Shown: positions 43,362 to 52,831, counted from the first letter of the stretch. The stretch is DNA of 64,000 nt from Fulvivirga ligni (GCF_021389935.1 NZ_CP089979.1:1655001-1719000), one strand, 5' to 3'. The notes: generated by a model from the sequence alone, not told the origin. A program made the numbers and translations.

Positions 43362-43873
43362 TATTTACTTATTTGGAGTAATACTTTCTTAGCTCGACTT
43401 TTAAAGCCGGCAGAGCCATATGGAAGCTGATCTTCTATAAGAATTTGAAGTTCGTTTTTAAGGTCAGGTTCCTTTTTGCAGATTTTGGCTAAAATGGTCA
43501 TAGAGAATGCCTTTACAGCTATAGGCTCATCTTTAGATGCTAAAAGCCCAAAGCATATATCTGCGGCTTCACCTAATAAATGGTCGGGTATTTCTATATT
43601 TTGAAGTACTCGTACCGTATTTCTTTTTACCGCTACGTGAATATTATTTCTGAGATTTAGAATAAGCTCATCTAAATGATTATTTAAAAGCTCTGGATGT
43701 TTTTCTGCACAGTGGCTAACTACCCAGGCCGCTCTTTGAGTCACTCTATATTCTTTGCCCAAAAAAAGGCTCATGAGTTGATTAAACTTTTTCGAGTCAC
43801 CTCCAATATAGTCAGCTATGCGGATGGTATTTTCTTTAGAGTGCTCTTTTAATAATTCGATTTTTAATTCCAT
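43358..43873 (-). CDS. HEAT/ARM-repeat-like protein
   Basis: This 171-residue all-helical protein has repeated pairs such as VTQRAAWVVSHCAEKHPELL, VAVKRNTVRVLQNIEIPDHL and IAVKAFSMTILAKICKKEPDL, which look like HEAT repeats of about 35-40 residues. No enzyme motif is present, so a protein-binding scaffold is likely. Its start is immediately adjacent to the divergent DUF456 frame. The stop TAA interlocks with the saccharopine dehydrogenase-family gene. Confidence 0.72.
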   Translation of the reverse strand: MELKIELLKEHSKENTIRIADYIGGDSKKFNQLMSLFLGKEYRVTQRAAWVVSHCAEKHPELLNNHLDELILNLRNNIHVAVKRNTVRVLQNIEIPDHLLGEAADICFGLLASKDEPIAVKAFSMTILAKICKKEPDLKNELQILIEDQLPYGSAGFKSRAKKVLLQISKY

Positions 43874-43927
43874 GTGAAGGAATTTGAATGGATATTTATA
43901 AGAGGTTTCATTTCTGAAATAAATATA

Positions 43928-44404
43928 ATGGATTTAATTATTCTTATAGCCGCTGCCATCCTTTTGATAGGAGGTGTGGTAGGCTCCTTCCTTCCTGTAT
44001 TACCCGGCCCACCCCTGGCCTTTTTAGGGTTACTTATTATGCAACTTACTGATGAGTATAAATTCTCAGGTAATTTCATTTGGACCTGGTTAGCTATAAC
44101 TGCGGTGGTTACCGTACTAGATTATGTGATACCAGCGTATGGCACAAAGCGGTTTGGTGGGAGTAAATATGGAGCCTGGGGTTCTATGATTGGGCTGGTG
44201 GCAGGAATTTTTCTTCTGCCAATCATCGGAATTATTGTAGGGCCTATGCTTGGTGCTTTTGTGGGGGAATTAATAGCTGGGAAAACATCATCCCAATCTT
44301 TAAGGGCTGCCTGGGGATCTTTTCTAGGTTTTTTAGCGGGTACTTTTTTAAAGTTAACGGTCTGTTTTATAATGATTTACTATTATCTGGATCAAATTTT
44401 TTAA
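43928..44404 (+). CDS. DUF456 membrane protein
   Basis: The frame opens at a GTG at 43874, but the ATG at 43928 is the better start, as the first helix follows directly (MDLIILIAAAILLIGGVVGS); the product is then 158 residues. It has LPVLPGPPLAFLGLL, YGTKRFGGSKYGAWGSMIGLVAG and a glycine-rich hydrophobic C-terminal half, matching DUF456 of Bacteroidota. About four helices are predicted. The function is unknown. Confidence 0.8.
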   Translation: MDLIILIAAAILLIGGVVGSFLPVLPGPPLAFLGLLIMQLTDEYKFSGNFIWTWLAITAVVTVLDYVIPAYGTKRFGGSKYGAWGSMIGLVAGIFLLPIIGIIVGPMLGAFVGELIAGKTSSQSLRAAWGSFLGFLAGTFLKLTVCFIMIYYYLDQIF

Positions 44405-44489
44405 TTTTTTTTTGAGTAAGAGCGCAAGTTTTGAAATGAGGTTGGCATCTAATAAGAAAACAAAAGATGTTAAACTAAATTTTATAAAG

Positions 44490-44954
44490 ATGAAAAACTC
44501 AAAATTTAAAGTAATGCTAGTGGCCTTGTTTATGGTGGGAAGTAGTTTAGCAGTATTTGCTCAAGATGGTGATCCGAGGCCTGAAAGACACGAGAGAGGT
44601 AAGAAAGAATGGTCAAAGAAAGGGAATCATCAGAGGGGAGGATTCATTCCAAATCTTACAGAAGAACAAAAGACAAAGATGAAGGATTTACGTATGGCTT
44701 TTCAAAAGGAAACCATGCCTATGAAAAATGATCTTAATGAAAAGCGCGCTAAGTTAAGAACATTAACTACGGTAGATTCTCCGGACATGAAAAAGGTTAA
44801 CAAGCTCATAGAAGATATGGGTGAGGTGGAAGTGAAACTTCATAAAGCTAAAGTGGCGCACCAGCAGGAGGTTAGAAAGCAGCTTACTGAGGAGCAACGT
44901 ATAGCTTTTGATAGTCATTCAGGTAAGCGCGGAAGACACCACGGGAGAAAGTAA
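44490..44954 (+). CDS. Spy/CpxP-like periplasmic protein with LTxxQ motifs
   Basis: A longer frame opens at a TTG at 44412, but the ATG at 44490 gives a clean signal peptide (MKNSKFKVMLVALFMVGSSLAVFAQ) and a 154-residue product. The mature part has two LTEEQ motifs (LTEEQKTKMK and LTEEQRIAF), is strongly basic and helical, and ends in a His/Arg/Gly-rich tail (HSGKRGRHHGRK). This resembles Spy/CpxP, periplasmic chaperones or stress sensors, with a possible metal-binding tail. It lies 7 bp before an ECF sigma gene, so it is probably part of that stress operon. Confidence 0.75.
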   Translation: MKNSKFKVMLVALFMVGSSLAVFAQDGDPRPERHERGKKEWSKKGNHQRGGFIPNLTEEQKTKMKDLRMAFQKETMPMKNDLNEKRAKLRTLTTVDSPDMKKVNKLIEDMGEVEVKLHKAKVAHQQEVRKQLTEEQRIAFDSHSGKRGRHHGRK

Positions 44955-44961
44955 TTAGTAT

Positions 44962-45561
44962 TTGAAAGCAATAGATCAGATAGATAAGCATGAGGCAGAT
45001 GAGGAGACGGTTCGTCTCCTCCAATCTGGCAATGAGGCGGCTTTTCGGCAGTTGGTTGAGGCTTATCAGAACAAAGTGTATAACCTTTGTTTGGGTTTTC
45101 TGAAAAACGAGACTGATGCAGAAGATGTGGCTCAGGAAGTCTTTGTGGAGGTCTATAGATCTATTCATCAATTTAACAACGACTCAGGTTTGGGTACCTG
45201 GATTTATCGCATATCCGTAAACAAATCCTTAGAGTTTCTTCGCAAGAGTAAAAGAAAAAAGCGGTTTAGCTGGCTAACGTCTATTTTTGGCAATGAAGAG
45301 GTCTTGGAAAGTCAAACGGCTGATTTTGAGCATCCTGGAGTTTCACTAGAAAATAAGGAAAGATCCAAAATTTTGATGGAACACATAGATAGGTTGCCCA
45401 AAAACCAGAAAGTGGCATTCACCCTGCATAAGTTAGAGGATTTGAGCTATAAAGAAGTAAGTGACATTATGCAGGTAAGTATTTCTTCTGTGGAGTCTCT
45501 TATGTTTAGGGCGAAGAAGAATTTGAAAAATACGCTTAAAGATTATTATAAAGAATTGTAG
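44962..45561 (+). CDS. ECF-type RNA polymerase sigma factor
   Basis: This 199-residue protein has sigma region 2 (FRQLVEAYQNKVYNLCLGFLKNETDAEDVAQEVFVEVYRSI), then LGTWIYRISVNKSLEFLRK, and region 4 (LPKNQKVAFTLHKLEDLSYKEVSDIMQVSISSVESLMFRAKKNL). No in-frame ATG is available; TTG at 44962 appears to be the start, 7 bp after the Spy-like gene. It should direct RNA polymerase to stress promoters and be held by the membrane protein encoded next. Confidence 0.9.
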   Translation: MKAIDQIDKHEADEETVRLLQSGNEAAFRQLVEAYQNKVYNLCLGFLKNETDAEDVAQEVFVEVYRSIHQFNNDSGLGTWIYRISVNKSLEFLRKSKRKKRFSWLTSIFGNEEVLESQTADFEHPGVSLENKERSKILMEHIDRLPKNQKVAFTLHKLEDLSYKEVSDIMQVSISSVESLMFRAKKNLKNTLKDYYKEL

Positions 45562-45566
45562 CTGAT

Positions 45567-45890
45567 ATGGAAAAGACAAGAATTGAAAAAGAGGTAGATA
45601 GTACAATGTCCAGTATGGATAACCTGGAACGGGCCACTGTAAAACCTTTTTTCTATACGAGGCTACAAGCCAGAATGAATAAGGAAAGGGAATATGTAAC
45701 TAGTGCGGGATGGAAGTGGTCTATGGCAGCGGTGATTCTGCTATTGGTAATGAATGCCTTTACACTTCTGCAAGTAGATTCTACTGATTCGGCAGAGGGG
45801 AATAGTGATGAGGTGGAATTGCTTTCGCAGGAATATTCTGTGAGTACTTTTGATATTTATGAAGAGGACATAATGATTGAAAATGAATAG
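45567..45890 (+). CDS. Probable membrane-bound anti-sigma factor
   Basis: This 107-residue protein has a cytoplasmic N-terminus (about 1-47), one transmembrane helix (about 48-68, WKWSMAAVILLLVMNAFTLLQV) and an acidic periplasmic tail ending EEDIMIENE. No classical zinc anti-sigma motif is visible. The role is inferred from topology and its place 5 bp after the ECF sigma gene. It overlaps the following Spy/CpxP-like gene by 8 bp, so production of the three is coupled. Confidence 0.65.
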   Translation: MEKTRIEKEVDSTMSSMDNLERATVKPFFYTRLQARMNKEREYVTSAGWKWSMAAVILLLVMNAFTLLQVDSTDSAEGNSDEVELLSQEYSVSTFDIYEEDIMIENE

Positions 45891-46359
45891 AAATAGATTA
45901 TTAATTATACTGGTAGCCATATTGGTGGTGATGAATGCAGGATTGCTTTCATTCCTATGGCTGAATAAACCAGATTATAAACGCACCAGAGGAGATAGGG
46001 AGCGCCAGAAGCGGGTGGAGAATTATTTTAGTAAGAAATTAGACTTGTCAGAAGAACAAGAACGACTGTTTGAACAGCAAAGGAAAAAGCATTTTCGTGA
46101 AACCAGAGCTTTAATGAAAGATATTCAGGCAGACAGGGAAGAGATGATAACCATGCTTCAAAATGGTGCTGATTCATTGGCTATAGAACAGGTTTTGGCG
46201 CGGATAAATGAAAAAAATAATGATGTAGAACGCTTAAACTTCTGGCATTTAAGAAACTTAAGAGAAATATGTGATGATAATCAACAAAAGCGTTTTGATA
46301 AGATTATGCACAGAATAGGAGAGCCTCGACCCAATCAGAGAGTCAGGTCGAGACCTTAA
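45883..46359 (+). CDS. Membrane-anchored Spy/CpxP/ZraP-like protein
   Basis: The frame opens at a TTG at 45877, but the ATG at 45883 is the better start, giving 158 residues. An N-terminal anchor (about 6-28) is followed by a charged helical domain with KKLDLSEEQERLFEQQRKKHFRETRALMKDIQADREEM and FWHLRNLREICDDNQQKRFDKIM, as in the heavy-metal resistance/CpxP-Spy superfamily. It is likely periplasmic and tethered. It is coupled to the anti-sigma gene and may sense or buffer envelope stress for the sigma factor. Confidence 0.75.
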   Translation: MNRNRLLIILVAILVVMNAGLLSFLWLNKPDYKRTRGDRERQKRVENYFSKKLDLSEEQERLFEQQRKKHFRETRALMKDIQADREEMITMLQNGADSLAIEQVLARINEKNNDVERLNFWHLRNLREICDDNQQKRFDKIMHRIGEPRPNQRVRSRP

Positions 46360-46363
46360 TGCT

Positions 46364-46825
46364 TTATTGATTTTCGTAGCCGTGGTCTACTTGAAGGTTG
46401 GGCCCCTCCGCTGCTTCAACGGCTAACTGATCGCATCTTTCATTTTCAGGTATACCAGCATGGCCTTTTACCCACTTGAAAGTGACCTTGTATTTGTTGT
46501 ATAAGGGGATAAACTGCTGCCACAAATCAGGGTTTGCTTTATTTTTAAACCCTTTTTTCTGCCAGCCCCATATCCAGCCTTTTTCCACAGCATCTACCAC
46601 ATATTTTGAATCAGAATATATAGTTACAGGCGTTCCTTCCCTTTTTAATGCTTCCAGCCCTTTTATTACGGCCAAAAGCTCCATTCTATTGTTGGTGGTT
46701 TTTCTAAAACCTTCTGCCAGTTCCTTGCGGTAGGGTTTTCCGTTTACTTTAGCTAAAAGTACCGTGCCATAGCCACCTGGACCAGGATTGCCTCTGGAAG
46801 ATCCGTCTGTATATATAGTGATCAT
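46364..46825 (-). CDS. rnhA: Ribonuclease HI
   Basis: This 153-residue protein has all RNase HI residues: D7 in IYTDGSSRGNPGPGGYG, E49 in NRMELLA, D72 in YSDSKYVV, H122 in VKGHAG and D132 in NERCDQLA. It degrades RNA in RNA-DNA hybrids. The length is normal. It overlaps the marC start region by one base, so the two are co-transcribed. Confidence 0.95.
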   Translation of the reverse strand: MITIYTDGSSRGNPGPGGYGTVLLAKVNGKPYRKELAEGFRKTTNNRMELLAVIKGLEALKREGTPVTIYSDSKYVVDAVEKGWIWGWQKKGFKNKANPDLWQQFIPLYNKYKVTFKWVKGHAGIPENERCDQLAVEAAEGPNLQVDHGYENQ

Positions 46826-47394
46826 TAAATAAGTATATGGTCTTTAAATATTTTAACAGCTATAGCCAAAAGAATGATTCCGAAAACCCTTCTTAAGATG
46901 CTAAAGCCTGATTTACCCAGCTTTTTCTCCAGCCAGGAAGTCGATTTTAAGACAACATAGACAAATATAAGATTAAAGACTATCCCGGTTAAAATATTAG
47001 GGGTTTCATATACAGCCCTTAATGATAAAATAGTGGTGAGCGTTCCTGCTCCTGCTATCAGAGGGAATGCTAAAGGTACTATAGAACCAGCCGCCCCACC
47101 TTCAGAATCATCTCTAAACAAGGTGATACCTAATATCATTTCCATAGCCAGAATAAACATGATAATAGCCCCAGCTACGGCAAATGAACCAACGTCTAAT
47201 CCAAAAAGCTTTAGAATAGACTGCCCTAAAAATAAAAACGCGATCATTAAAATACCGGAAATTAGCGTGGCTTTACCAGAATGGATGTCACCTTCTTTCT
47301 TCCGAAGATTGATAACGATAGGTATTGAACCCAAAATATCTATTACTGAGAATAGAATAAGAGTTACTGAAAAAATATCCTTGAAATTAAACAT
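46825..47394 (-). CDS. MarC-family membrane protein
   Basis: This 189-residue protein has six hydrophobic segments and the MarC/NAAT blocks VIDILGSIPIVI near the N-terminus and SIVPLAFPLIAGAGTLTT in the middle. The family was once linked to multiple antibiotic resistance, but that link is not well supported; transport of small molecules is possible. Its stop overlaps the rnhA start by one base. Confidence 0.87.
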   Translation of the reverse strand: MFNFKDIFSVTLILFSVIDILGSIPIVINLRKKEGDIHSGKATLISGILMIAFLFLGQSILKLFGLDVGSFAVAGAIIMFILAMEMILGITLFRDDSEGGAAGSIVPLAFPLIAGAGTLTTILSLRAVYETPNILTGIVFNLIFVYVVLKSTSWLEKKLGKSGFSILRRVFGIILLAIAVKIFKDHILI

Positions 47395-47477
47395 GGTGCA
47401 AAATTAGTAGAATAAATCCCGCACCAAGTCAGTTCAAAAATTAATTTTTAAAGAAGTTTTCAACACCTAGCTAACTT

Positions 47478-49151
47478 TTAATTACCCATTATATTGAGGG
47501 TAGCTATATAGAAATTCTTATCTACTTTAATTTCGGCGTTTTCTGGAATGTTGGTAGTAGGCGTCCAATGTGTTTCGGCTTCTACCCAGGTTTCTTTGCC
47601 GTTTACATAGAGTTTTACAGGCATGTTAAAATCTTCAACCGTATTACTCCATTTGCAAAGAAGGGTATTACCCATTAATCGGTATTGTAAAATAGGTATT
47701 TCAACCGTTCTTAGGTACTGATCGAAAAAGGGTTTTAAGTCTTTTCCTAGTTGCTCACTCAGGTAGTTTTCTATCTCTTCGGTGGTAACTGTAGCATGAT
47801 AGTACTTTTCATTCATTCCTCTTAGGGCGCTTCTCCACTTGTTGTCATCATTGAAAAGTTGCCTTAAAGTGTGAAGCATGTTAGCTCCTTTATAATACAT
47901 ATCACCTGATCCACTGTAATTTACATCGTAGTATCCGATGATTGGTCGGTCGTTTAAAATGGACGATCTTGTGCCTAGCACATACTCGTTTGCCGCTTCT
48001 TTGCTATAAAAATATTCTAAGAAAAGTGTTTCAGAATAGGCTGTGAACGACTCATGGATCCACATGTCGGCTATATCTTTGTAGGTGATATTATTAGCAA
48101 ACCATTCATGACCTGATTCATGGATGATGATGAAGTCAAATTTCATTCCCCATCCACTTAAGCTTAGATCTCGGCCTCTGTATCCGTTGGAATAGCCGTT
48201 TCCATAAGTTACTGAGCTTTGGTGTTCCATACCTAGATAGGGCACTTCTACAAGCTTATAGCTATCTTCATAAAATGGATAGGGACCAAACCAATATTCA
48301 AAGGCCTCTAGCATTCTGGTAGCATCTTTAAATTGCTCCTTAGCCTTGCTCAGGTTATCTCTCAATACATAATAGTTACAATCTAATTCGCCTTTTTCGC
48401 CATTATATTGCTCGCTGAAATTAACGTAATCACCAATATTAATATTTACACCGTAGTTGTTAATAGGATTAGTCACTTGCCAATGGTAAGCCTTGGTTTT
48501 TTCAAACTTGTTCTCCTTTACTTCAATCAATCTACCGTTAGAAACTTCGACCAAATCTTCTGGAACTGTAACTATAATGTCCATGCCATTATCTGGCTCG
48601 TCATACATGTGATCTTTGCAAGGCCAAAACATGCTGGCTCCTTCACCCTGACAAGAGGTAGCAATAAAATCTTTGCCATTGGCGTCTTTAGACCATGTTA
48701 GGCCACCATCCCAAGGAGGATTTTTCGCTACTCTGGGCTTTCCGCCATAATAAATGGTAATTTCTTCTGTTTTTCCCTCTTTTTGCTTCTTGTCTAATGT
48801 GATGAAATAGGCATTTCCATCCCTTTTAAATTCTAGCTCTTTTCCTTTCTGCGTCACCTTTTTTATGTCCATTGGTGGTTGCAAGTCTATTTGCATTACC
48901 TGACCAGCCTTTAAAACCTCATAAGTGATGGTGTTAGAACCATCAATAGATTGATTCTCAGGTTGTACCAGTGCCTCAAGCCTGTAGTGTTTTAGGTCCC
49001 ACCAGGCTCGTTCAGGTGTAATGGAGCCTCTCAGACTATCCTGATGATTAAAGACAGGTGTTTCTCCTGATTTAATAACTTGTGCGGAAACAAGGCTTGT
49101 GGTAAATAGAAAGTAAATAGTGTATAGCAGATATTTCATAATTCGTATCAT
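47478..49151 (-). CDS. Exported M1-family zinc metallopeptidase
   Basis: The frame has 557 residues; Met5 (at 49139) gives the better signal peptide (MKYLLYTIYFLFTTSLVSAQ). An N-terminal beta-sandwich (about 45-245) precedes the catalytic domain with exopeptidase motif GMEHQ (307-311) and zinc site H344-E345-xx-H348 with E367 exactly 18 residues on. The M1 ARM-like C-terminal domain is absent, so this is a short, LTA4H-core-type enzyme. It probably trims peptides in the periplasm or at the cell surface. No type IX sorting domain is visible. Confidence 0.9.
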   Translation of the reverse strand: MIRIMKYLLYTIYFLFTTSLVSAQVIKSGETPVFNHQDSLRGSITPERAWWDLKHYRLEALVQPENQSIDGSNTITYEVLKAGQVMQIDLQPPMDIKKVTQKGKELEFKRDGNAYFITLDKKQKEGKTEEITIYYGGKPRVAKNPPWDGGLTWSKDANGKDFIATSCQGEGASMFWPCKDHMYDEPDNGMDIIVTVPEDLVEVSNGRLIEVKENKFEKTKAYHWQVTNPINNYGVNINIGDYVNFSEQYNGEKGELDCNYYVLRDNLSKAKEQFKDATRMLEAFEYWFGPYPFYEDSYKLVEVPYLGMEHQSSVTYGNGYSNGYRGRDLSLSGWGMKFDFIIIHESGHEWFANNITYKDIADMWIHESFTAYSETLFLEYFYSKEAANEYVLGTRSSILNDRPIIGYYDVNYSGSGDMYYKGANMLHTLRQLFNDDNKWRSALRGMNEKYYHATVTTEEIENYLSEQLGKDLKPFFDQYLRTVEIPILQYRLMGNTLLCKWSNTVEDFNMPVKLYVNGKETWVEAETHWTPTTNIPENAEIKVDKNFYIATLNIMGN

Positions 49152-49274
49152 CTTAAGAATAGCGAATATATGAAAGTTTGATTACTAAACGGGGGAAAGT
49201 TCTTTTAACGGGATGAGGTAAATATTAATGGGCGAAAAAGTGAGTTTCTCAATAACCCAAAACACCTCTCTTAT

Positions 49275-49306
49275 AAAAAAGTAAGGAAGGCCTAATGACC
49301 TTCCCT
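49275..49306 (-). terminator. Rho-independent terminator of the pncB-pncA unit
   Basis: GGAAGG (49285-49290) and CCTTCC (49299-49304) form the stem. On the minus strand a T6 run follows at 49280-49275, just after the pncA stop. Confidence 0.75.
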
Positions 49307-49312
49307 TTGATA

Positions 49313-49930
49313 TTATAAAAAGCTATCTATCTTCTGGCTATTGACTACAATGCCTCTTCGCTTTTCAAATTCTTCTAAGGCATTAGCATAAGCTTTGTGA
49401 TCTAAAGGTTGAGATAAATCCTGGATGAGGTAGCTTCTAAAGCCTTCTTCAATAGCATCTTTAGCAGTGAAAAACACGCAAATGTCACCTGCTAGCCCGC
49501 AGAAAAAGGCATCAGTAACGCCGTGCTCCTTTAGATAGCCGGTTAGTCCGGTGCTCTTTCTTCTTCCATTATCAAAAAAGCCGCTGTAGCTATCTATTTC
49601 TGTGTCCATCCCTTTCCTGAAAATGGCGGCTACTTTATTCATATTAAGGTCCGGATGAAATTCAGCTCCTTTGGTTCCTTGTACGCAATGGTCTGGCCAA
49701 AGCACCTGATCAAGCATTTTGAGCTTTATTTTTTCATAAGGTTGCTTACCCTCATGGTTAGAGGCAAAACTCTTATGGTTTGCAGGATGCCAGTCCTGAG
49801 TGGCCAGAACAAGGTCAAATTTACTTTGTAATTCATTTATGCCTGGAATAATTCTATCTCCGAACTCTACTTCTAACGCCCCTCCAGGGGTAAAATCATT
49901 TTGTACGTCTACTATAATTAATGCTTTCAT
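49313..49930 (-). CDS. pncA: Nicotinamidase/pyrazinamidase
   Basis: This 205-residue protein has the isochorismatase-like fold of PncA: IVDVQNDFTPGGALEV with catalytic Asp8, the metal-binding region ATQDWHPANHKSFASNH, and the nucleophile cysteine in FFCGLAGDICVFFTAKDA. It converts nicotinamide to nicotinate, which the enzyme encoded 8 bp upstream (pncB) then uses. The pair forms a Preiss-Handler NAD salvage operon ending in a terminator. Confidence 0.93.
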   Translation of the reverse strand: MKALIIVDVQNDFTPGGALEVEFGDRIIPGINELQSKFDLVLATQDWHPANHKSFASNHEGKQPYEKIKLKMLDQVLWPDHCVQGTKGAEFHPDLNMNKVAAIFRKGMDTEIDSYSGFFDNGRRKSTGLTGYLKEHGVTDAFFCGLAGDICVFFTAKDAIEEGFRSYLIQDLSQPLDHKAYANALEEFEKRRGIVVNSQKIDSFL

Positions 49931-49938
49931 TGCTTTGT

Positions 49939-51348
49939 CTACACTTTATACTTTTGCCTTAATTCGTCCCTCAAGCTTTTAAGCTCACTACTTATACCTA
50001 TTTTGTAAGTATGTGGGTATTCGAATCTTTTGTATTCAACTGGTAAAAGACCCAATTGCTCCTGTGAGTATTTCTTTATTTCCGTGAGGGTAGGAGCTCC
50101 GGAGATGTTCTTGCCATTTTCGAAGACCTTATTTAAGGTTGGTTTTTTCTGTATATTTCCAATATGCATGTTCTTATGGGGCTCATAAGGATGGTGCATT
50201 TGGGTAATGTCAATTTCACCTTCAAGGCCTACGACATCTGCTCCATATAACTGCCCTTCTTCATCATAAAGTCTCCATACCTGCTTTCTATGAGGTAATG
50301 TAGTCTTTGAAATGTTTTCTGATAGCTTAATTCTTGGCTGTCCGTTATGATAGCTTAGTTTGTAAACTCCATCGAAGGCGCCATCAGGTTGGCCTGTAAC
50401 CAGGTTAGTGCCTACGCCATATATGTCAATGGGTGCCTCCTGGTGCATTAAACTCTTTATTACAAACTCATCCAGCTGATTGCTGGCAGCAATTTTCACA
50501 TCATGAAAGCCCTCGTCATCAAGCATTTTTCGAGCCTTTTTGGCTAGATAAGCCAAGTCACCACTGTCTAATCGAATGGCTTTTAGCTGATGCCCTTTTT
50601 CTTTCATTTCTTTAGCCACCTGAATGGCATTCGGAACACCACTTTTCAGTGTATTGTAAGTGTCTACCAATAAGATGCAATCATCAGGCCTTCCATCCGC
50701 AAAATCTCTGAAAGCACTTATTTCATCTTCATAGCTTTGGATGAAAGAGTGAGCCATGGTGCCTGAAACAGGTATGCCATATTCCTTGGCTGCTGATACG
50801 TTGCTGGTGGAATCAAAACCGCCAACCATAGTGGCTCTTGAAGCAGAAAAACCACCTAAACCATGAGACCTTCTAAGGCCAAAATCACTAAGTATCTTAT
50901 TAGGAGCCACTTGTCTTATACGTGCGGCTTTGGTGGCAATTAATGACTGGAAGTTGAGAATGTTAAGCAGCAAAGTTTCTATGATCTGCGCCTCCAGCAT
51001 GGTAGCCTCTACTCGTAAGATTGGTCTGTTAGGGAATATTACATCTCCTTCGTTTACACTGTAAATGCTTCCATTGAACCTGAAGTCTTTCAATGAATCA
51101 ACATAATCCTTATTAAGACCTTGATCCTTAAGGTATTCCAGGTCTTCTTCAGAGAATTTAATATCTTCCAGTATTTCTAATACATCTTGCAGGCCTGCGA
51201 ATACAGCATACCCACTTCCGTAGGGGAGTTTTCTGAAAAAGTAATCAAAGGTTGCCGATGAATGGGCCGTTCCTTTAAGGTAATATACCTGGCCCATAGT
51301 GAGTTGGTACAGATCAGTATAAGTGGCGGTAAGGTTAGTGAGCTTCAT
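49939..51348 (-). CDS. pncB: Nicotinate phosphoribosyltransferase
   Basis: This 469-residue protein begins LTATYTDLYQLTMGQVYYLKG, a typical NAPRTase start. It has SDFGLRRSHGLGGFSASRATMVGGFDSTSN, AIRLDSGDLAYLAKKAR and GVGTNLVTGQPDGAFDGVYKL, matching the nicotinate phosphoribosyltransferase family (the longer, class-1-like branch). It makes nicotinate mononucleotide from nicotinate and PRPP. It is first in the pncB-pncA unit. Upstream, 181 bp separate it from the divergent ahcY gene, with no riboswitch that I recognise. Confidence 0.93.
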   Translation of the reverse strand: MKLTNLTATYTDLYQLTMGQVYYLKGTAHSSATFDYFFRKLPYGSGYAVFAGLQDVLEILEDIKFSEEDLEYLKDQGLNKDYVDSLKDFRFNGSIYSVNEGDVIFPNRPILRVEATMLEAQIIETLLLNILNFQSLIATKAARIRQVAPNKILSDFGLRRSHGLGGFSASRATMVGGFDSTSNVSAAKEYGIPVSGTMAHSFIQSYEDEISAFRDFADGRPDDCILLVDTYNTLKSGVPNAIQVAKEMKEKGHQLKAIRLDSGDLAYLAKKARKMLDDEGFHDVKIAASNQLDEFVIKSLMHQEAPIDIYGVGTNLVTGQPDGAFDGVYKLSYHNGQPRIKLSENISKTTLPHRKQVWRLYDEEGQLYGADVVGLEGEIDITQMHHPYEPHKNMHIGNIQKKPTLNKVFENGKNISGAPTLTEIKKYSQEQLGLLPVEYKRFEYPHTYKIGISSELKSLRDELRQKYKV

Positions 51349-51529
51349 AGTTGCGCGAAGATAACAAACTAGGTGAGAATCGGTTTAGAATATAGTTGGT
51401 AAACCTCATTTAAGGGCGATATTACTTTTGTCTAAGTCCTTATTAGAATTGTTCTTGTAAAAGCTTTATCGTATCTTAGAGGCTTAAATATCGACTCTTT
51501 TTAACAAACAAATATTATCTAATAGTACC

Positions 51530-52831
51530 ATGATTGAGGAAAAATTAAAGTACAAAGTAAAAGATATTTCTCTTGCTGCCTGGGGGCGAAAAGAAATAGA
51601 ACTTGCAGAGGCAGAAATGCCAGGTTTAATGGCGTTGCGTGAGGAGTATGGAAAAGAGAAGCCTTTAAAAGGCGCTAGAATTGCAGGTTGTTTACACATG
51701 ACTATTCAAACTGCTGTTTTAATTGAAACTCTAGTAGAGTTAGGTGCTGAGGTGACTTGGTCATCTTGTAATATTTTCTCTACACAAGATCATGCTGCCG
51801 CTGCTATAGCTGAAGCAGGTATTCCTGTGTATGCATGGAAAGGAATGAATGATCAAGAATTTGATTGGTGTATAGAGCAGACTTTAGTTTTCCCTGATGG
51901 ACAGCCTCTAAACATGATTCTTGATGATGGTGGAGACCTTACTAATATGGTATTTGATAAATATCCTCAGTATGTAGAAGGTATTAAAGGTCTTTCTGAA
52001 GAGACTACCACAGGAGTTCACAGATTAATAGAAAGAGAAAGAAAAGGAACACTAGTTCTTCCTGCAATCAACGTAAATGACTCAGTTACGAAATCTAAAT
52101 TTGATAACAAATACGGATGTAAAGAATCATTAGTTGATGCTATTAGAAGAGCTACTGACGTTATGATGGCTGGTAAAGTAGCTGTTGTAGGTGGATATGG
52201 TGACGTAGGTAAAGGTTCTGCTGCTTCTTTAAGAGGTGCTGGAGCTAGAGTTATCGTTACTGAAATTGATCCTATCTGTGCTTTACAAGCTGCAATGGAC
52301 GGATTTGAAGTGAAGAAAATGGTAGACGCAGTAAAAGAAGCGGATATCGTGGTTACTGCTACAGGTAACAAAGACATCGTAGCAGGTGAGCACTTCGAAC
52401 TAATGAAAGACAAAACCATCGTTTGTAACATTGGTCACTTCGATAATGAAATTGATGTAGCCTGGTTAAACAAAAACGCTGAGAAGGATGAAATTAAGCC
52501 TCAGGTAGATAAGTATAAATTGAGCAATGGAAATGACATTATTCTATTGGCTGAAGGTAGACTTGTAAACCTTGGTTGTGCTACTGGTCACCCTTCATTT
52601 GTAATGTCTAACTCATTTACAAACCAAACTTTGGCGCAACTTGAGCTTTGGACTAATACTGATCAGTATGAAAACAAAGTTTATACTTTGCCTAAGCACT
52701 TAGATGAGAAAGTAGCCAGCTTACACCTTTCTAAAATTGGTGTAGAGCTAGATGTTCTTTCCACTGAGCAGGCTGAATACATTGGTGTAACAGTGGAAGG
52801 TCCTTATAAGCCAGAAGCTTACAGATACTAA
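51530..52831 (+). CDS. ahcY: Adenosylhomocysteinase
   Basis: This 433-residue enzyme has the S-adenosylhomocysteine hydrolase blocks [39 protein letters not shown] and the NAD-binding [10 protein letters not shown], and ends with the conserved [10 protein letters not shown]. It splits S-adenosylhomocysteine into adenosine and homocysteine, relieving product inhibition of methyltransferases such as MenG and CheR. Its codons are notably A/T-rich and regular, suggesting high expression. It is monocistronic with a strong terminator. Confidence 0.96.
   Translation: MIEEKLKYKVKDISLAAWGRKEIELAEAEMPGLMALREEYGKEKPLKGARIAGCLHMTIQTAVLIETLVELGAEVTWSSCNIFSTQDHAAAAIAEAGIPVYAWKGMNDQEFDWCIEQTLVFPDGQPLNMILDDGGDLTNMVFDKYPQYVEGIKGLSEETTTGVHRLIERERKGTLVLPAINVNDSVTKSKFDNKYGCKESLVDAIRRATDVMMAGKVAVVGGYGDVGKGSAASLRGAGARVIVTEIDPICALQAAMDGFEVKKMVDAVKEADIVVTATGNKDIVAGEHFELMKDKTIVCNIGHFDNEIDVAWLNKNAEKDEIKPQVDKYKLSNGNDIILLAEGRLVNLGCATGHPSFVMSNSFTNQTLAQLELWTNTDQYENKVYTLPKHLDEKVASLHLSKIGVELDVLSTEQAEYIGVTVEGPYKPEAYRY

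Noticed and set aside
43874-43927. GTG start for the DUF456 protein
   Set aside because: The extra 18 residues are not hydrophobic and the ATG at 43928 leads straight into the first helix.
51427-51451. Bacteroidota promoter (TTTG ... TAGAATTG) before ahcY
   Set aside because: Spacing between the elements is 13 bp instead of about 19-21 and the -7 box has a mismatch.
51349-51529. SAM/SAH riboswitch before ahcY
   Set aside because: No conserved SAH or SAM aptamer core sequence or stem pattern is visible in the 181-bp gap.
52018-52431. 137-codon open frame opposite ahcY
   Set aside because: Shadow of the highly regular ahcY codons; low-complexity serine/threonine/isoleucine composition and no family resemblance.
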